A DNA stretch of 64,000 nt from Diplolepis rosae (lineage: Eukaryota; Arthropoda; Insecta; Hymenoptera; Diplolepididae), in assembly GCA_030998225.1 (NCBI GenBank), contig JAPYXD010000686.1, positions 3,844,001-3,908,000 on the forward strand. The letters are read 5' to 3'. Each line of letters opens with the position of its first letter. Within the stretch, counting starts at the first letter, position 1. Position numbers and translations under genes: made by a program. This document shows positions 20,933-32,906 of this stretch, piece after piece. The notes beneath the pieces are model-generated. The model made no database searches. It was not told where the DNA came from and saw nothing but the letters and a program-made list of their open reading frames with translations.

Positions 20933-21603
20933 TACCAGCCACGTGTATCTTGTAAATTATAATGATCTATTTTATTAATTTATTGAATTATAAATTGTTT
21001 TTTAAATAAATAAAATTGTTCATAACAAGGATCAGATAAGATTAAAGTTATGCACAATTTATTTTTCTCTAGACTGGACAAGTTAGGCTCAAGCTCAGAT
21101 CCTTGGACAGACTTTGCAAATAAAAATATTCTGTTCCTTAACAGAGTTAAAATTAAAGTTATAAACAATACAATCACAAGCACTTCGAACTTTGCCCTAC
21201 CCAATGATCGTAATCAATGGTGGCCGTTCAACGTACCCAAAAGGGACTTATAATCTCGTGTGCTGTTTTTTTTTGTTTGTTTTAACTTAAATCAAAACTT
21301 AGTTAATAAATTAGAATAATTTTTTAAATAAGATAAGTTACTTAATCACTTAGGTTAGCCTCAAGGTCAGATCCCTGCGTGATTTTTCAAACTTATTTTA
21401 TTTTATACAATTTATATAAATTATAAAATTTCAAAGAAATGATTTGATTATTAAATCATTAAGGTTAGCCTCAAGGTCAAATCCCTTTGTGATCTAACAA
21501 ATCTATTTTATTGAAATTTCAAGTTACAATTTGAAATAATATTTTATAATCATTTATTTATTCACTAGAAATACTCAATGTGTTAATTTTCAATTGACTT
21601 GTG
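20540..21603 (-). other. Leader of the second gypsy element with repeated motif
   Basis: No coding sequence. A ~30-base motif around GTTAGCCTCAAGGTCAGATC occurs at about 21353 and 21464, with a weaker copy near 21076. An AT dinucleotide run lies at 20895-20932. The leader is conserved in the deleted copy at 61014-61650. Confidence 0.6.
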
Positions 21604-21604
21604 T

Positions 21605-21623
21605 TTCCCGGGCCGATGCACCA
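21605..21623 (-). promoter_or_regulatory. Primer binding site, tRNA-Gly
   Basis: On the minus strand TGGTGCATCGGCCCGGGAA. It is complementary to the 3' end of an animal tRNA-Gly (acceptor stem GCATCGG) with one extra G. It lies 14 bases inside the LTR end. Confidence 0.6.
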
Positions 21624-21637
21624 GAAAGAAGGAAGTA

Positions 21638-22478
21638 TGTTACGTCAGAAGTACGCAAATATACTTACTTTGATCGAAGATTCCTCGTTTTAAGTTAGGA
21701 TCGAATGATCCTCGCTTAGGGATGAGGATAAGTCAATGAAAGACACAATGGTTATGAAAATAATACAATTTGAATTTATTTATTTGATTTAAAAGTCACT
21801 ATACACATTTGTGAACACAATTCATATATAAATGTAGGCACAGGCTGGCTGGTACGTGGGTTAGAAAGAGACAAAGAATAAAGATAGAGAGAGAGAGAGG
21901 TTCGGTACCTTTATGTTGAGGGTTAATCCACACGGGAGTGAGTAGTAAGTACTGGATCCCCACAGGTGTAGTCCAAGTGTGTGAGAGAGACGGAGTTATA
22001 GGCCGCACAGGTATATTCCGTAAAGGGCGGTGATCCAAATATATGACACTGTTCGAAGATCTTTACAAAGATCTATACAAGTCCACGATGACTTTTACGA
22101 CTCCCGAACTTTGATTTTAAATTGTCCCGGTCGAATTTTATTAATCTCAAACTCAGAGATTTTCGAAGTTAAATTGAAATGCCGCACTGGACTATTGTCT
22201 CGAGACCGGTTATAAATCCGAATGAAAATTTAAGTGTCGAACTAGACGAAGAATTTACTGACTGCTTTCTCTTGGTGTGGGCCTCTTTTATATTTTTTAT
22301 ACAAATTGACGGTCAGCGAAAATCGTGACGTAGTCATATCTTCTTAGAGGAGAAGGGGCCCTATATTGCTCCCTACTTCCCCTATTCCCTATTCCCGTTT
22401 ATCGATTTTCTCATAGATTTCTAACTCAATCCAGCCTGTGTGTATTATATACATTCAAATATGTCGCGGGACGTGACA
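21638..22478 (-). repeat. 5' LTR of the second gypsy element
   Basis: 841 bases, starting TGTCACGTC and ending GACGTAACA on the minus strand; the ends are near-perfect inverted repeats. A TATA-like TATAAAAAATATAAAAG lies at about 22296-22312. About 530 bases of it recur at 60233 and 61982 on the other strand. Confidence 0.82.
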
Positions 22479-25400
22479 ATTATATGTAAAATTGTAAACT
22501 TAACCTCTAAGAGGTCAAGTCTATATCCCAGTTGTTTAGGATTCTATAAATAAAACTAAAATATTCAGCAAAGCAATACTTAATTAAGAAAGGTATTAAA
22601 ATTATATTTGAAATGTAAAACCATGTAAAAAATTTAGTTTTATAAACTTACTCATTGTAAAAGATTAATCTATGTATTTAGACTGTCACAACAACTTTCA
22701 TGGAGAGTCCATGACGACTAATTTGAAAAGTACCATAAATGTAAGGTTAAGGTGAGTGGTATATCTGCAAGGCGGGAAAAATTTTTAAATTCAAAAATTT
22801 TATTAGGTCAACAGTTATAAAGCAGGTTGAAAAATATTAAAGTAAACAGTTATTTGGCAAGTTGGTTAATATTAAAGTTAATATCACTTAGATTTTCGAT
22901 ATCAGTTCTAAAATTAATTGAGTTATTATTGTTTTGGATATGAATCATTTCAAGGCAAAGTCTTTTTTTAAAATTTTGTTCATGTTCTAAAATTTTTACT
23001 TCTTTAAAGTCAAAATTATGTTTAAATTTATAAGCATGTTGTGCAAGTGCAGTACTATTACTGTTGTAATTTTTAATTGATCTGGCATGTTCTAACATTC
23101 TAGTATGTAAAAATCTACAAGTTTGACCAATATATAAACTATTGCATTGTATACAATTAATTTTATAAACTACGTTGTATTTAAATTTAGTAGGTGTGGG
23201 TGTTTTAACAGACTTAAGTATTTTTTGCTGGATAGTGTTGTCATAAGTAAAGATGATTTGTAAATTTGAATTTTTAAATATTCTGTGAAAATGTTCCTGA
23301 AAATTATTAAAGTAAGGTAAAGTAATATTTTTTATTTTCTTTAGACTCAATAGTTTCATCTAATTTTTTGTTATGATATTTATTAGTTAGAAGATATTTG
23401 TATCCATTGGCAATTTTTTCATTCAATAAAGTTAATGGATATCCATTTTTAACTAAGATTTTTTTGACTAAATTAAAATTTTCATTGTGGTATTTTTCGT
23501 GTGATAAAAGTATAGCCCTATCTGTCAATGAGTATATAATACCACTTTTGTTTGCTAGGCTATGATTAGAATAGAAGTTCAAGTAACGTCCAGACCAGAT
23601 AGGTTTTCTGTACCAATTTGTAACAATTTTAGTATTTTCGACTTTAATATTCAGATCAAGAAAATTAATGCTATCATTAATAAAATTTTCCTTTGTAAAA
23701 ACTAAATTCGGGTGTATATTATTAAATTGATCAAAAATATCATTAATTTTATTTTTTGGTAGACAGATCAATGTATCATCAATGTAGCGATAATAAAATT
23801 TAATGTAATAAGTTAGTTCATTTATGATTTTAGTTTCAGCTTCTTCCATAACAATATTAGCAAGAGTGGCTGAAAGAGGTGAACCTATTGGTAGACCATT
23901 AATCTGTTTATAAATATTATTATCAAAATTACAATAAGCAGAGTTTAAACATAGTAATAATGCTGTATTAAAATCTTTGTAATTCAAAAATGTATGTGGT
24001 TTGATACTTTTCCATCTATTTTTGATAGATTTTATAATCAAATCCCATGTGATACTAGTATACATGGAAACAATGTCTAAAGAAATAATAGTAAAGTTTT
24101 TAGGTATAGTTAAATTAACTTTGTTTTTGAAATTCCAACTATGTTTAATATAGAATTCATTCAATCCAACTGTTTTTTGTAGTGATTTAGAAATGCATTT
24201 TGATAAATTGTAAGTGGGTGAGCCAATAAAAGAAGTGATGGGTCTTAGTGGACAATCAGGTTTATGTAATTTTGGTAGACCATAGAATTTAGGGGCAATG
24301 CAAGTGTTTGAGTACAAATATTTGAAGGTGTTATAATTTATAATTTTTTTACTTTTCCATAATAATAAGGTAGATTTTAATTCTAAATTAATATCATTAG
24401 TAGGGTCTTTATCTAATTTAATATATGTAGAATTGTCTGATAAAAGATTGAATATTTTACTATTATAATCAGTTTTATTCATAATAACTGTTTTATTACT
24501 TTTGACTGCATTTAAAATTATAAGATCATTATTATTTTTGATAAAGTTTTTTGTCTGTAAAATTTTTGTTGTTAGATTGAGACTCCCAATATTATAAATA
24601 TTAATATTGAAAGCTAAATTTTGTAACCAATATGAAACATCACTTCTTATTTTATTTCTTTCAGTAGTTGGGATATTATGCAAATTATATTCAATGTTAG
24701 TGACAATCTTATTAATAGGTAAGGTATTTTTAGTATGAACGTAGTTAAATTTACCACCAAGACTAAAAATTTCTAAGACATTGTTTGGGATCTGCTTACA
24801 TGAAATATTCACAACCCAATTTTCTTTATCAGTAATGAATTTAGGTAATTGTGTAATTTTAAGGTTTTCTAATTTATTGTTAAGCATACTGAAAAAATTG
24901 TGAGAAATTTTGTTGAAAGTTGGTAACTGCCTATTGTATAATTGTGTAAAAAAATCAATTGTTGAAATATTAATAATTTTACTTTTCAGAATAGAAATTT
25001 CTTTTTGTATATATTGAATTTCCTGTATAATATCTGTGATTTCGTGTTCTAAAATTTGTTTACTAAAAAGTTGTATTGATTTTTCTAATTTAGTCTGAAC
25101 ATTCCTCGAAAAGCATCTAACATTAACATAGCAAGTATTCAAAATGTGTTGTGGAAAGACATTACTTGATTTACAATTAAATAAGAAGTTCCTCTGCATT
25201 TTTCTTCTTTCCAGTGTAATACCGAGTTTTTTCCATTCCTTGATATATTCCATAAAGTTAGGACCATAAGTGCGTCGCAATTCCTCATAATATCCTTGTA
25301 TATTCATTTTGATGAAATGTGTTTTAGGGCCAATGTATAGTAATTTGAAAATGTATTTTTGTTGTTACCAGTATAAAATTGTTGATTAAGTAGATGATGG

Positions 25401-25503
25401 CCTTTCTGGTATTTGTTAAGATGTTATAAGAAGGAAATCAAAAGTTCAGTTTCAAAAATTCCTTTGAAAAAGAATATTTATTAATTTCCTCAGCAAGTCG
25501 ACT
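22479..25503 (-). mobile_element. Penelope-like element, nearly intact copy, minus strand
   Basis: Contains a complete RT plus GIY-YIG frame and a 5' terminal segment (25308-25503) that recurs inverted at the 3' end of the plus copy (33645-33765), as expected for PLE pseudo-LTRs. Its 3' untranslated part is cut at 22479 by the gypsy LTR. The plus copy shows that PLE sequence should continue there. Confidence 0.88.
22850..25307 (-). pseudogene. PLE reverse transcriptase with GIY-YIG endonuclease, one frameshift
   Basis: The RT frame (25307-23307, 666 residues) has ITSFIGSPTYNL, motif A SLDIVSMYTSI, motif B GLPIGSPLSATLANIV and catalytic YIDDT. The following frame (23359-22850) encodes the GIY-YIG nuclease: NVVYKINCIQCNSLYIGQT, then RTMLEH-like residues and a conserved Glu. 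Together they make about 815 residues, the usual size of Penelope proteins. The only visible break is a one-base shift in an A-run near 23330, so the gene is close to functional. PLE RTs prime on cut target DNA and are related to telomerase. Confidence 0.9.
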
Positions 25504-25577
25504 TGCCTTACCTTGTAAGGCAACTTGTAAGGTAACTTGTTGTTACAAAATGTGTACTTGTTGTAAAAAAAAAAATG

Positions 25578-26728
25578 TCAACAAAATTTCTCACAATTTT
25601 TTCAGTATGCTTAACAATAAATTAGAAAACCTTAAAATTACACAATTACCTAAATTCATTACTGATAAAGAAAATTGGGTTGTGAATATTTCATGTAAGC
25701 AGATCCCAAACAATGTCTTAGAAATTTTTAGTCTTGGTGGTAAATTTAACTACGTTCATACTAAAAATACCTTACCTATTAATAAGATTGTCACAAACAT
25801 TGAATATAATTTGCATAATATCCCAAGTACTGAAAGAAATAAAATAAGAAGTGATGTTTCATATTGGTTACAAAATTTAGCTTTCAATATTAATATTTAT
25901 AATATTGGGAGTCTCAATCTAACAACAAAAATTTTACAGACAAAAAACTTTATCAAAAATAATAATGATCTTATAATTTTAAATGCAGTCAAAAGTAATA
26001 AAACAGTTATTATGAATAAAACTGATTATAATAGTAAAATCTTCAATCTTTTATCAGAAAATTCTACATATATTAAATTAGATAAAGAACCTACTAATTA
26101 CATTAATTTAGAATTAAAATCGACTTTATTATTATGGAAAAGTAAAAAAATTATAAATTATAACACCTTCAAATATTTGCACTCAAACACTTGCATTGCC
26201 CCTAAATTCTATGGTCTACCAAAATTAGATAAACCTGATTGTCCACTAAGACCCATCACTTCTTTTATTGGCTCACTCACTTACAATTTACCAAAATGCA
26301 TTTCTAAATCATTACAAAAAACAGTTGGATTGAATGAATTCTATATTAAAGATAGTTGGAATTTCAAAAACAAAGTTAACAATTTAACTATTCCTAAAAA
26401 CTTTACTATTATTTCTTTAGACATTGTTTCCATGTATACTAGTATCACATGGGATTTGATTATAAAATCTATCAAAAATAGATGGAAAAGTATCAAACCA
26501 CATACATTTTTGAATTACAAAGATTTTAATACAGCATTATTACTATGTTTAAACTCTGCTTATTGTAATTTTGATAATAAAATTTATAAACAGATTAATG
26601 GTCTACCAATGGGTTCACCTTTTTCAGCCACTCTTGCTAATATTGTTATGGAAGAAGCAGAAACTAAAATCATAAATGAACTAATTTATTACATTAAATT
26701 TTACTATCGCTACATTGATGATACATAG
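25578..26728 (+). pseudogene. PLE RT fragment, plus copy
   Basis: About 380 residues of RT with motif A DIVSMYTSI, motif B GLPMGSPFSATLANIV and YIDDT, followed by TAG where the minus copy has Leu. The same TAG and several other changes (LDKEPTNYIN, LDKPD) are shared with 31231-31985. Both pieces therefore descend from one PLE copy. The N-terminal ~135 residues are absent. Confidence 0.85.
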
Positions 26729-26910
26729 ATCTTTCTACCAAAAAATAAAATTAATGATATTTTTGATCAATTTGATAATATACACCCGAATTTAGTTTTT
26801 ACAAAGGAAAATTCTATTAATGATAGCATTAATTTTCTTGATCTGAATATTAAAGTCGAAAATACTAAAATTGTTACAAATTGGTACAGAAAACCTATCT
26901 GGTCTGGACG
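25578..26910 (+). mobile_element. Penelope-like element, plus copy, left part
   Basis: Matches the middle of the minus PLE from about its residue 135 onward. It starts abruptly after an A-run at 25566-25576 and ends exactly at the R1-like element's poly(T). Its RT frame (25550-26728) ends at a nonsense codon directly after YIDDT. The last ~937 bases recur at 31231-32167. Confidence 0.85.
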
Positions 26911-26939
26911 TTTTTTTTTTTTTTTTTTTTTTTTTTTTT
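26911..26939 (-). repeat. Poly(A) tail of the R1-like element (poly(T) on + strand)
   Basis: 29 consecutive T on the + strand mark the 3' end of the minus-strand element and its insertion boundary. Confidence 0.9.
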
Positions 26940-27288
26940 GGTGAGGAGGAAAAATGGCAAAATCTTTTATAGACGTTGTACAGGACTCTCCTAGGACGGG
27001 TCTAGGCATACATGTTAAAACCAGAAAACCCCCTCTCTCGAACCAATACACCACCCGCGGAACCGCCTTTCGGCTTTAAACTTCACGGGTGGTTGGTTCC
27101 ATTAAAGTCGCGTACGACTCTTCCGTCATCCGTTCGCTCGGAACTTCCACCCGCGGCCACACGCCCACTAGGATAACCGACCAGCCGCGCCACCCAGGGG
27201 AGAAACAAAGAGATTCCTCCCCCGAACGACGCGGACGGCCAAGTCTACCCGAGACGCAGGACCGCGGGTGCAGGCCCCGATGCGATTT

Positions 27289-30200
27289 CTACTGGCCCTC
27301 CCCGTTGTTTCGCTCCCGACGCCCATCAAGTTCTCTCGTCTTCATCACAAGTGTGACGAATGACTCGATGAGCGTCCAGAACCGCTCAGACTGGAGCATG
27401 AGTGGGACCATCGTGTCAGGAGTAAGTTCGGAACCCACCGCCTGACCGAGGACCCCCCTAGCCACACCCCATTTTGCGCAGACGAAGAGAGCGTGCTCTG
27501 CGTTATCCACCGGGGAATCGCAGTAGCAACACGTCTCCTCGTCTCTCTTCTTAAAGCGCCTCAGGTACGCGTTAAAACAGCCATGGCCCGAGAGCGCTTG
27601 TGCCAAGTAAAAGCCGACTTCCCCGTGCATTCTGTTCAGCCAGGTGGCGAGCTCCGGGATCAGGCGGTAGGTCCATCTCCCTGTCTGCTCACCATGCCAT
27701 CTCATCTGCCATTTCTCGACGAGTCTGCGCCTTCCATCCTTGCGGATGGCCTCCTTCGCGCGAGCGATTTCCTGCAGGTCGGCGCAGGTAAGCTCCTTGC
27801 GAAGCTGAAAGGTTTCCTGCCTTTCCTCCGCCAATAAATCTATTGGCGGGACGCTCGCTAGGACCAGCACAGCGCTCGTCGAGATAGTTCTATATGCCGA
27901 AACTATTCTCAGCGCGACAAGTCTCTGCGCCGAGAACAGCTTCTTCTGGATAGCATGGTTTTGCAAGACATTGGCCCAGACCGGAGCTGCATAAAGCAGC
28001 TTCGAATGGACCACGCTCGCCACCAATCTTCTTTTCGCTTCCCTGGGTCCACCAATGTTTGGCATAAGCCGGGCCAAGTTTGCTCCACATTGGATGGCTT
28101 TGGTAACTGCGATCCTTAGGTGTTCGCCAAAGCTAAGCCTACGATCCAGCTGCACCCCCAGGTACTTAATGCTTGTTTTCCACTCGACTTCATGCTCTCC
28201 GAGAACGATCCTCGGGTATTGGAAGGATCTCCTGTCCGTAACGAGCAAAGCCTCGGTTTTCTCAGGGGCCATTTTAAGACCTCTGCCATCCAACCAGCGC
28301 TTCGCTCGCCACAGACTTTCATTGATCCTCAGCTCTAGGATTCCAACGTCGTCAGCGGCGCACACGTCTAGTGCGTGATCCGCGAAGCCGTGGATGCTCG
28401 TTCCAGCAGGCAGGTCCATGCGCAGGAAATCGTCGTACATGATGTTCCAAACGAGTGGACCCACCCGCGATCCTTGAGGGGCGCCACATGTCATCTCCTC
28501 CTTGAGAGACCATTTGTCGCCCTCATATATCACCCACCTGTCGCTCAGATAGTCATCTATCATTCGCAACAGGTAGTCTGGAACCTTTTCCGCACCATCG
28601 CCTCGATGCAGATGTTCCATCTCGCGGTATTGAACGCATTGCGTATGTCAATGCTGATCAACGCGCAGAATCCCTTACGCTTACCAGTTCCTTTTCGTGC
28701 ATTTGTGGTGATGTTAACCACAGCTTGGATAGCGTCCACAGTGGACCTGCCTTTCTTGAATTCGAACTGGTTTTCCGATAGATCGTTCTCCCCGACCAAG
28801 AGAGTCTGAAGCCGTTGTAGAATCAACTCCTCCAGAAGCTTCCCGATCGTATCCAATAGACATATTGGTCTATACGACGAGGCAACCCCTAGAGGTTTGT
28901 TGCCCTTCCTCAGCAGGACCAACCTCTGCTTCTTCCAATCTGCGAAGAACCTCCCCTCCCGAAGACAGGAGTTAAAGGCTTCTAGGAGAATCTCTGGGTA
29001 TGCCCCGATCGACTCTTTGAGGATCTTGTTTGGCACCCCGTCGATACCCAACGTTGTATTTGCATTGGGCCTTCCACCCGCTCTCTTTAGTTCTTCGAGA
29101 GTGAAGAGTTCTTCGCGCCGGACCACGCAGGAACTTCGGTCCTGTCTTTGGAACGGCTCCACGTGTGGAAACAAGCTACACACAATGTACTGGACTCGAT
29201 CGGGATTATCCAGGCCCGGGGTCCTTCTTCTAGACACCAATCTCTTGGTGACTATTTTGAAGGCGAGACCCCATGGGTCCTTCTCGACCTCACCGATCAA
29301 GTCTTTCCAGCATTGAAGTCGGCTTTTCTTTATGCCTCGCCTCAAAGCTGTTTTTGCCCCTTTCCATGCCTCGTGCAGCGTAGCATCCCCCTTTGAACGG
29401 GTGAATTTTCGCCGCGCTGCGAGGCATTCTCGACGTAGGGCTGTCAACTGGTCGTTCCACCAGTACATCGAACCCTTGGCTTGCCTGCGCTCGCGGCGAG
29501 GCATCGAGTAGTCGCAAGCCGCGACCACCTTCTGCCTCACCGAGCGCACAGCAGCTTCAAACGACCCAGCAGGGCAGACCCAACCAAGCTCATCGATGAG
29601 CCTGGTTTCTTCGAGGTGTTCGCGAAGTCTTTCCCTGCTGAGTCGTCTCGTGTTCCAGGAGGGGCTCCTTCCTTCGCCGCCCCTACCCTTATCCACCGCC
29701 TGACACCGTTGTTCTAGTGTGAATTCGATGCATCGGTGGTCACTCAAGGTTATTACCTCGAGGACCGACCAGTCGCTTATCCTTGAAGCGAGGCGAGGTG
29801 CGGCAATTGTGAGATCAATTATTGACCCCCCCGCTCCTCGTCTGAACGTAAATTCCCCGCCCTGATTCAAGACGATCAGTTCGTTCCTAGCGACCATCTC
29901 GCCAACCAAGATTCCCCTCCTATCTAGGCGGGCTTCATCCCACTCGGGCGACCTACTGTTGAAGTCCCCCCTATGAGGGATCGCCCGATGGCCTCACGGA
30001 GGCTTTCCTCAAGGAGGAGGATCTGGGTCTCAAAGACATCGAAGGGATCGCCGGGGGAGAAGTAGCAGCTGTACACACGCACACCCGCCACCTCCACCCA
30101 GACGAACACCGCGTCGGTCTCCAGGAAGTCCCCGACGCCCAAATCAGGGTTACAAACAAGGATGCCGGCCCTCCTTGATGCATCCTGATACCAAGCAGAG

Positions 30201-30427
30201 TTTTCGGACCACTTGTACTGCTCACTAATGAGCAGCACATCAGCCCCCCTCTCCCTGGCAGTCTGCATCAGGAGGTCCTGGGCATCCTTCCCCCTTCCGA
30301 GGTTGAGCTGCAGGAACTTCAATTCCTGCCTCTCAACCTCCGAAGCTCTTCCCGGAAGACCGGGCAGGAGCCGCTCCCCGACACATGGGCGACATCTTTT
30401 TCGCCCCTGTCTGCGCATGACAGGCAC
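27289..30427 (-). pseudogene. R1-like ORF2: endonuclease and reverse transcriptase
   Basis: Three successive frames (30427-29924, 29909-28560, 28620-27289) form one ORF2 with two frameshifts, near 29970 and 28610. The endonuclease begins LKFLQLNLGRGKDA, shows LLISEQYKW, a GDFNSRSPEWD motif across the first frameshift, and LSDHRCIEF. The RT shows motif A SIDIRNAFNTA and motif B CGAPQGSRVGPLVWN. At motif C it has FADH instead of FADD, which would remove a catalytic Asp. A CCYCDSPVDNAEHALFVC motif near the C-terminus is typical of R1-clade proteins. The frame stops at 27289. Confidence 0.87.
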
Positions 30428-31119
30428 CTTGGTGGCGCCTTACAGGTCCCGGCCAAGTGTCCCGTGGCGCGGCATCTCCAACAGGCGTTTTTCCTGTCGG
30501 GATTGCTGCTGCCCCGGGACCCGTGGCCGTACCCAAGGCACCTGAAGTAGCGGGCGACTTCCAGGTGCTCGCGAATGCGGCACTCTACCCACCCGATCCT
30601 CCTCAGCTAGCCGGATCACTGCAGTCTGCACCCCACCAAAGCGGGTGAAGAGCCTGCAGGACCCCTCAAAAGCTGGTCTGCCCAATGCCAAGCACAGGGC
30701 AGACACAACCTCTTCTTTTTCAACGGTCTCGTCGAGGTCCCTAATTTCGAGGGACCTCGTCGAGACCAGGGCTGAAATTTGCGCCCTTTCCCCGACCGCC
30801 AGGTCGAGCGCCTTTCGGAAGGCCGAAACGTCCCCCCCTTTTTGAGGACCAAAAGGACTTCTTCCTTCCTGGTCCTCCGGATAGACAGGACCTCAAGTCC
30901 TGCCTTCTGGGGGTCGACCTTCGCCTTCATTTCCCTCAAGATGTCGGCGTAGGACTGGCCGTCCTTCGCCGACACCTTGATGGCGTCGCCCGACCTCGCG
31001 GCCGGGGAGCGCCTCGGCAACTTTCCCTTTGTGTTGTGTTCCTGCGCAGAGGGCACAGGAACCTCTTTCTTCTTCTTCTCTTTTTTTTCTTCTTCTTCTT
31101 CTTCTCCACCAGCTGCCAT
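30340..31119 (-). pseudogene. R1-like ORF1 (gag-like) with zinc knuckles
   Basis: Starts MAAGGEEEEEE followed by Lys-rich sequence (a GAA/GAG microsatellite-like run). It then has a central region typical of R1 ORF1 (VSALCLALGRP, LFTRFGGVQTAVIRL) and CCHC-type knuckles near the end (CFRCLGYGHGS, CWRCRATGHLAGTC, CLSC). At least two phase changes break it, near 30830 and 30590. Confidence 0.78.
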
Positions 31120-31230
31120 TCCCCATCCTTTTTCGGGGTCTGGCCTCTGGTGGCCGCAGCATAAGACGGCGATATGCCGCCCTTCCCTTTCTTGGGAAGC
31201 CGATTTTCAGGGGGAGAAGGAGCAATCTCA

Positions 31231-32906
31231 TAATTTTAAATGCAGACAAAAGTAATAAAACAGTTATTATGAATAAAACTGATTATAATAGTAAAATCTT
31301 CAATCTTTTATCAGAAAATTCTACATATATTAAATTAGATAAAGAACCTACTAATTACATTAATTTAGAATTAAAATCGACTTTATTATTATGGAAAAGT
31401 AAAAAAATTATAAATTATAACACCTTCAAATATTTGCACTCAAACACTTGCATTGCCCCTAAATTCTATGGTCTACCAAAATTAGATAAACCTGATTGTC
31501 CACTAAGACCCATCACTTCTTTTATTGGCTCACTCACTTACAATTTATCAAAATGCATTTCTAAATCATTACAAAAAACAGTTGGATTGAATGAATTCTA
31601 TATTAAAGATAGTTGGAATTTCAAAAACAAAGTTAACAATTTAACTATTCCTAAAAACTTTACTATTATTTCTTTAGACATTGTTTCCATGTATACTAGT
31701 ATCACATGGGATTTGATTATAAAATCTATCAAAAATAGATGGAAAAGTATCAAACCACATACATTTTTGAATTACAAAGAGTTTAATACAGCATTATTAC
31801 TATGTTTAAACTCTGCTTATTGTAATTTTGATAATAAAATTTATAAACAGATTAATGGTCTACCAATGGGTTCACCTTTTTCAGCCACTCTTCCTAATAT
31901 TGTTATGGAAGAAGCTGAAACTAAAATCATAAATGAACTAATTTATTACATTAAATTTTACTATCGCTACATTGATGATACATAGATCTTTCTACCAAAA
32001 AATAAAATTAATGATATTTTTGATCAATTTGATAATATACACCCGAATTTAGTTTTTACAAAGGAAAATTCTATTAATGATAGCATTAATTTTCTTGATC
32101 TGAATATTAAAGTCGAAAATACTAAAATTGTTACAAATTGGTACAGAAAACCTATCTGGTCTGGACGTTACTTGAACTTCTATTCTAATCATAGCCTAGC
32201 AAACAAAAGTGGTATTATATACTCATTGACAGATAGGGCTATACTTTTATCACACGAAAAATACCACAATGAAAATTTTAATTTAGTCAAAAAAATCTTA
32301 GTTAAAAATGGATATCCATTAACTTTATTGAATGAAAAAATTGCCAATGGATACAAATATCTTCTAACTAATAAATATCATAACAAAAAATTAGATGAAA
32401 CTATTGAGTCTAAAGAAAATAAAAAAATAATTACTTTACCTTAATTTAATAATTTTCAGGAAAATTTTCACAGAATATTTAAAAATTCAAATTTACAAAT
32501 CATCTTTACTTATGACAACACTATCCAGCAAAAAATACTTAAGTCTGTTAAAACACCCACACCTACTAAATTTAAAAACAACGTAGTTTATAAAATTAAT
32601 TGTATACAATGCAATAGTTTATATATTGGTCAAACTTGTAGATTTTTACATACTAGAATGTTAGAACATGCCAGATCAATTAAAAATTACAACAGTAATA
32701 GTACTGCACTTGCACAACATGCTTATAAATTTAAACATAAGTTTGACTTTAAAGAAGTAAAAATTTTAGAACATGAACAAAATTTTAAAAAAAGACTTTG
32801 CCTTGAAATGATTCATATCCAAAAAAATAATAACTCAATTAATTTTAGAACTGATATCGAAAATCTAAGTGATATTAACTTTAATATTAACCAACTTGCC
32901 AAATAA
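31231..32906 (+). pseudogene. PLE RT and GIY-YIG, plus copy, broken
   Basis: RT up to YIDDT then TAG (near 31982). The frame resumes at 32172-32444 (thumb region, NFYSNHSLANKSG), and 32580-32906 encodes the GIY-YIG part, with YKINCIQCNSLYIGQT and the C-terminal LCLEMIHIQ. Compared with the minus copy there is one nonsense codon and at least two frameshifts. The first ~60 codons of the frame at 31029 belong to the R1-like insert, a chance fusion. Confidence 0.85.

Larger units (their letters stand above)
13864..22478 (-). mobile_element. Second Ty3/gypsy retrotransposon, minus strand, decayed
   Basis: Read on the minus strand, the order is LTR (22478-21638), tRNA-Gly primer site, ~1 kb leader, gag, protease, RT, RNase H, integrase: complete gypsy order. 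Most frames carry stops or frameshifts, and no 3' LTR is visible left of 13864. Its integrase is repeated in fragments at 54795-58545, and its LTR and leader at 60233-62513. It sits inside the PLE at 22479-25503. Confidence 0.9.
26911..31230 (-). mobile_element. R1-clade non-LTR retrotransposon
   Basis: A GC-richer insert within the AT-rich PLE. On the minus strand it has ORF1 (gag with zinc knuckles), ORF2 (APE endonuclease, RT, C-terminal Cys/His motif), a ~350-base 3' UTR and a 29-base poly(A), seen as poly(T) at 26911-26939. R1 itself is specific for 28S rDNA; this relative sits in a PLE, so it is not rDNA-targeted here. ORF2 has two frameshifts and a changed catalytic residue, so the copy is dead. 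It is flanked by near-identical ~937 bp PLE segments. Confidence 0.85.

Noticed and set aside
20895..20935. AT-repeat as a CRISPR or regulatory array
   Set aside because: A plain TA/TG microsatellite; no spacer structure, and no CRISPR array was seen anywhere in the window.
27089..28809. Several plus-strand frames within the R1-like element
   Set aside because: GC-rich sequence gives long antisense frames; the minus strand carries the RT motifs.
31029..31230. Apparent fusion of a Leu/Ser-rich N-terminus to the PLE RT (frame 31029-31985)
   Set aside because: The first part is antisense to R1-like ORF1; the fusion is a chance product of the insertion boundary.
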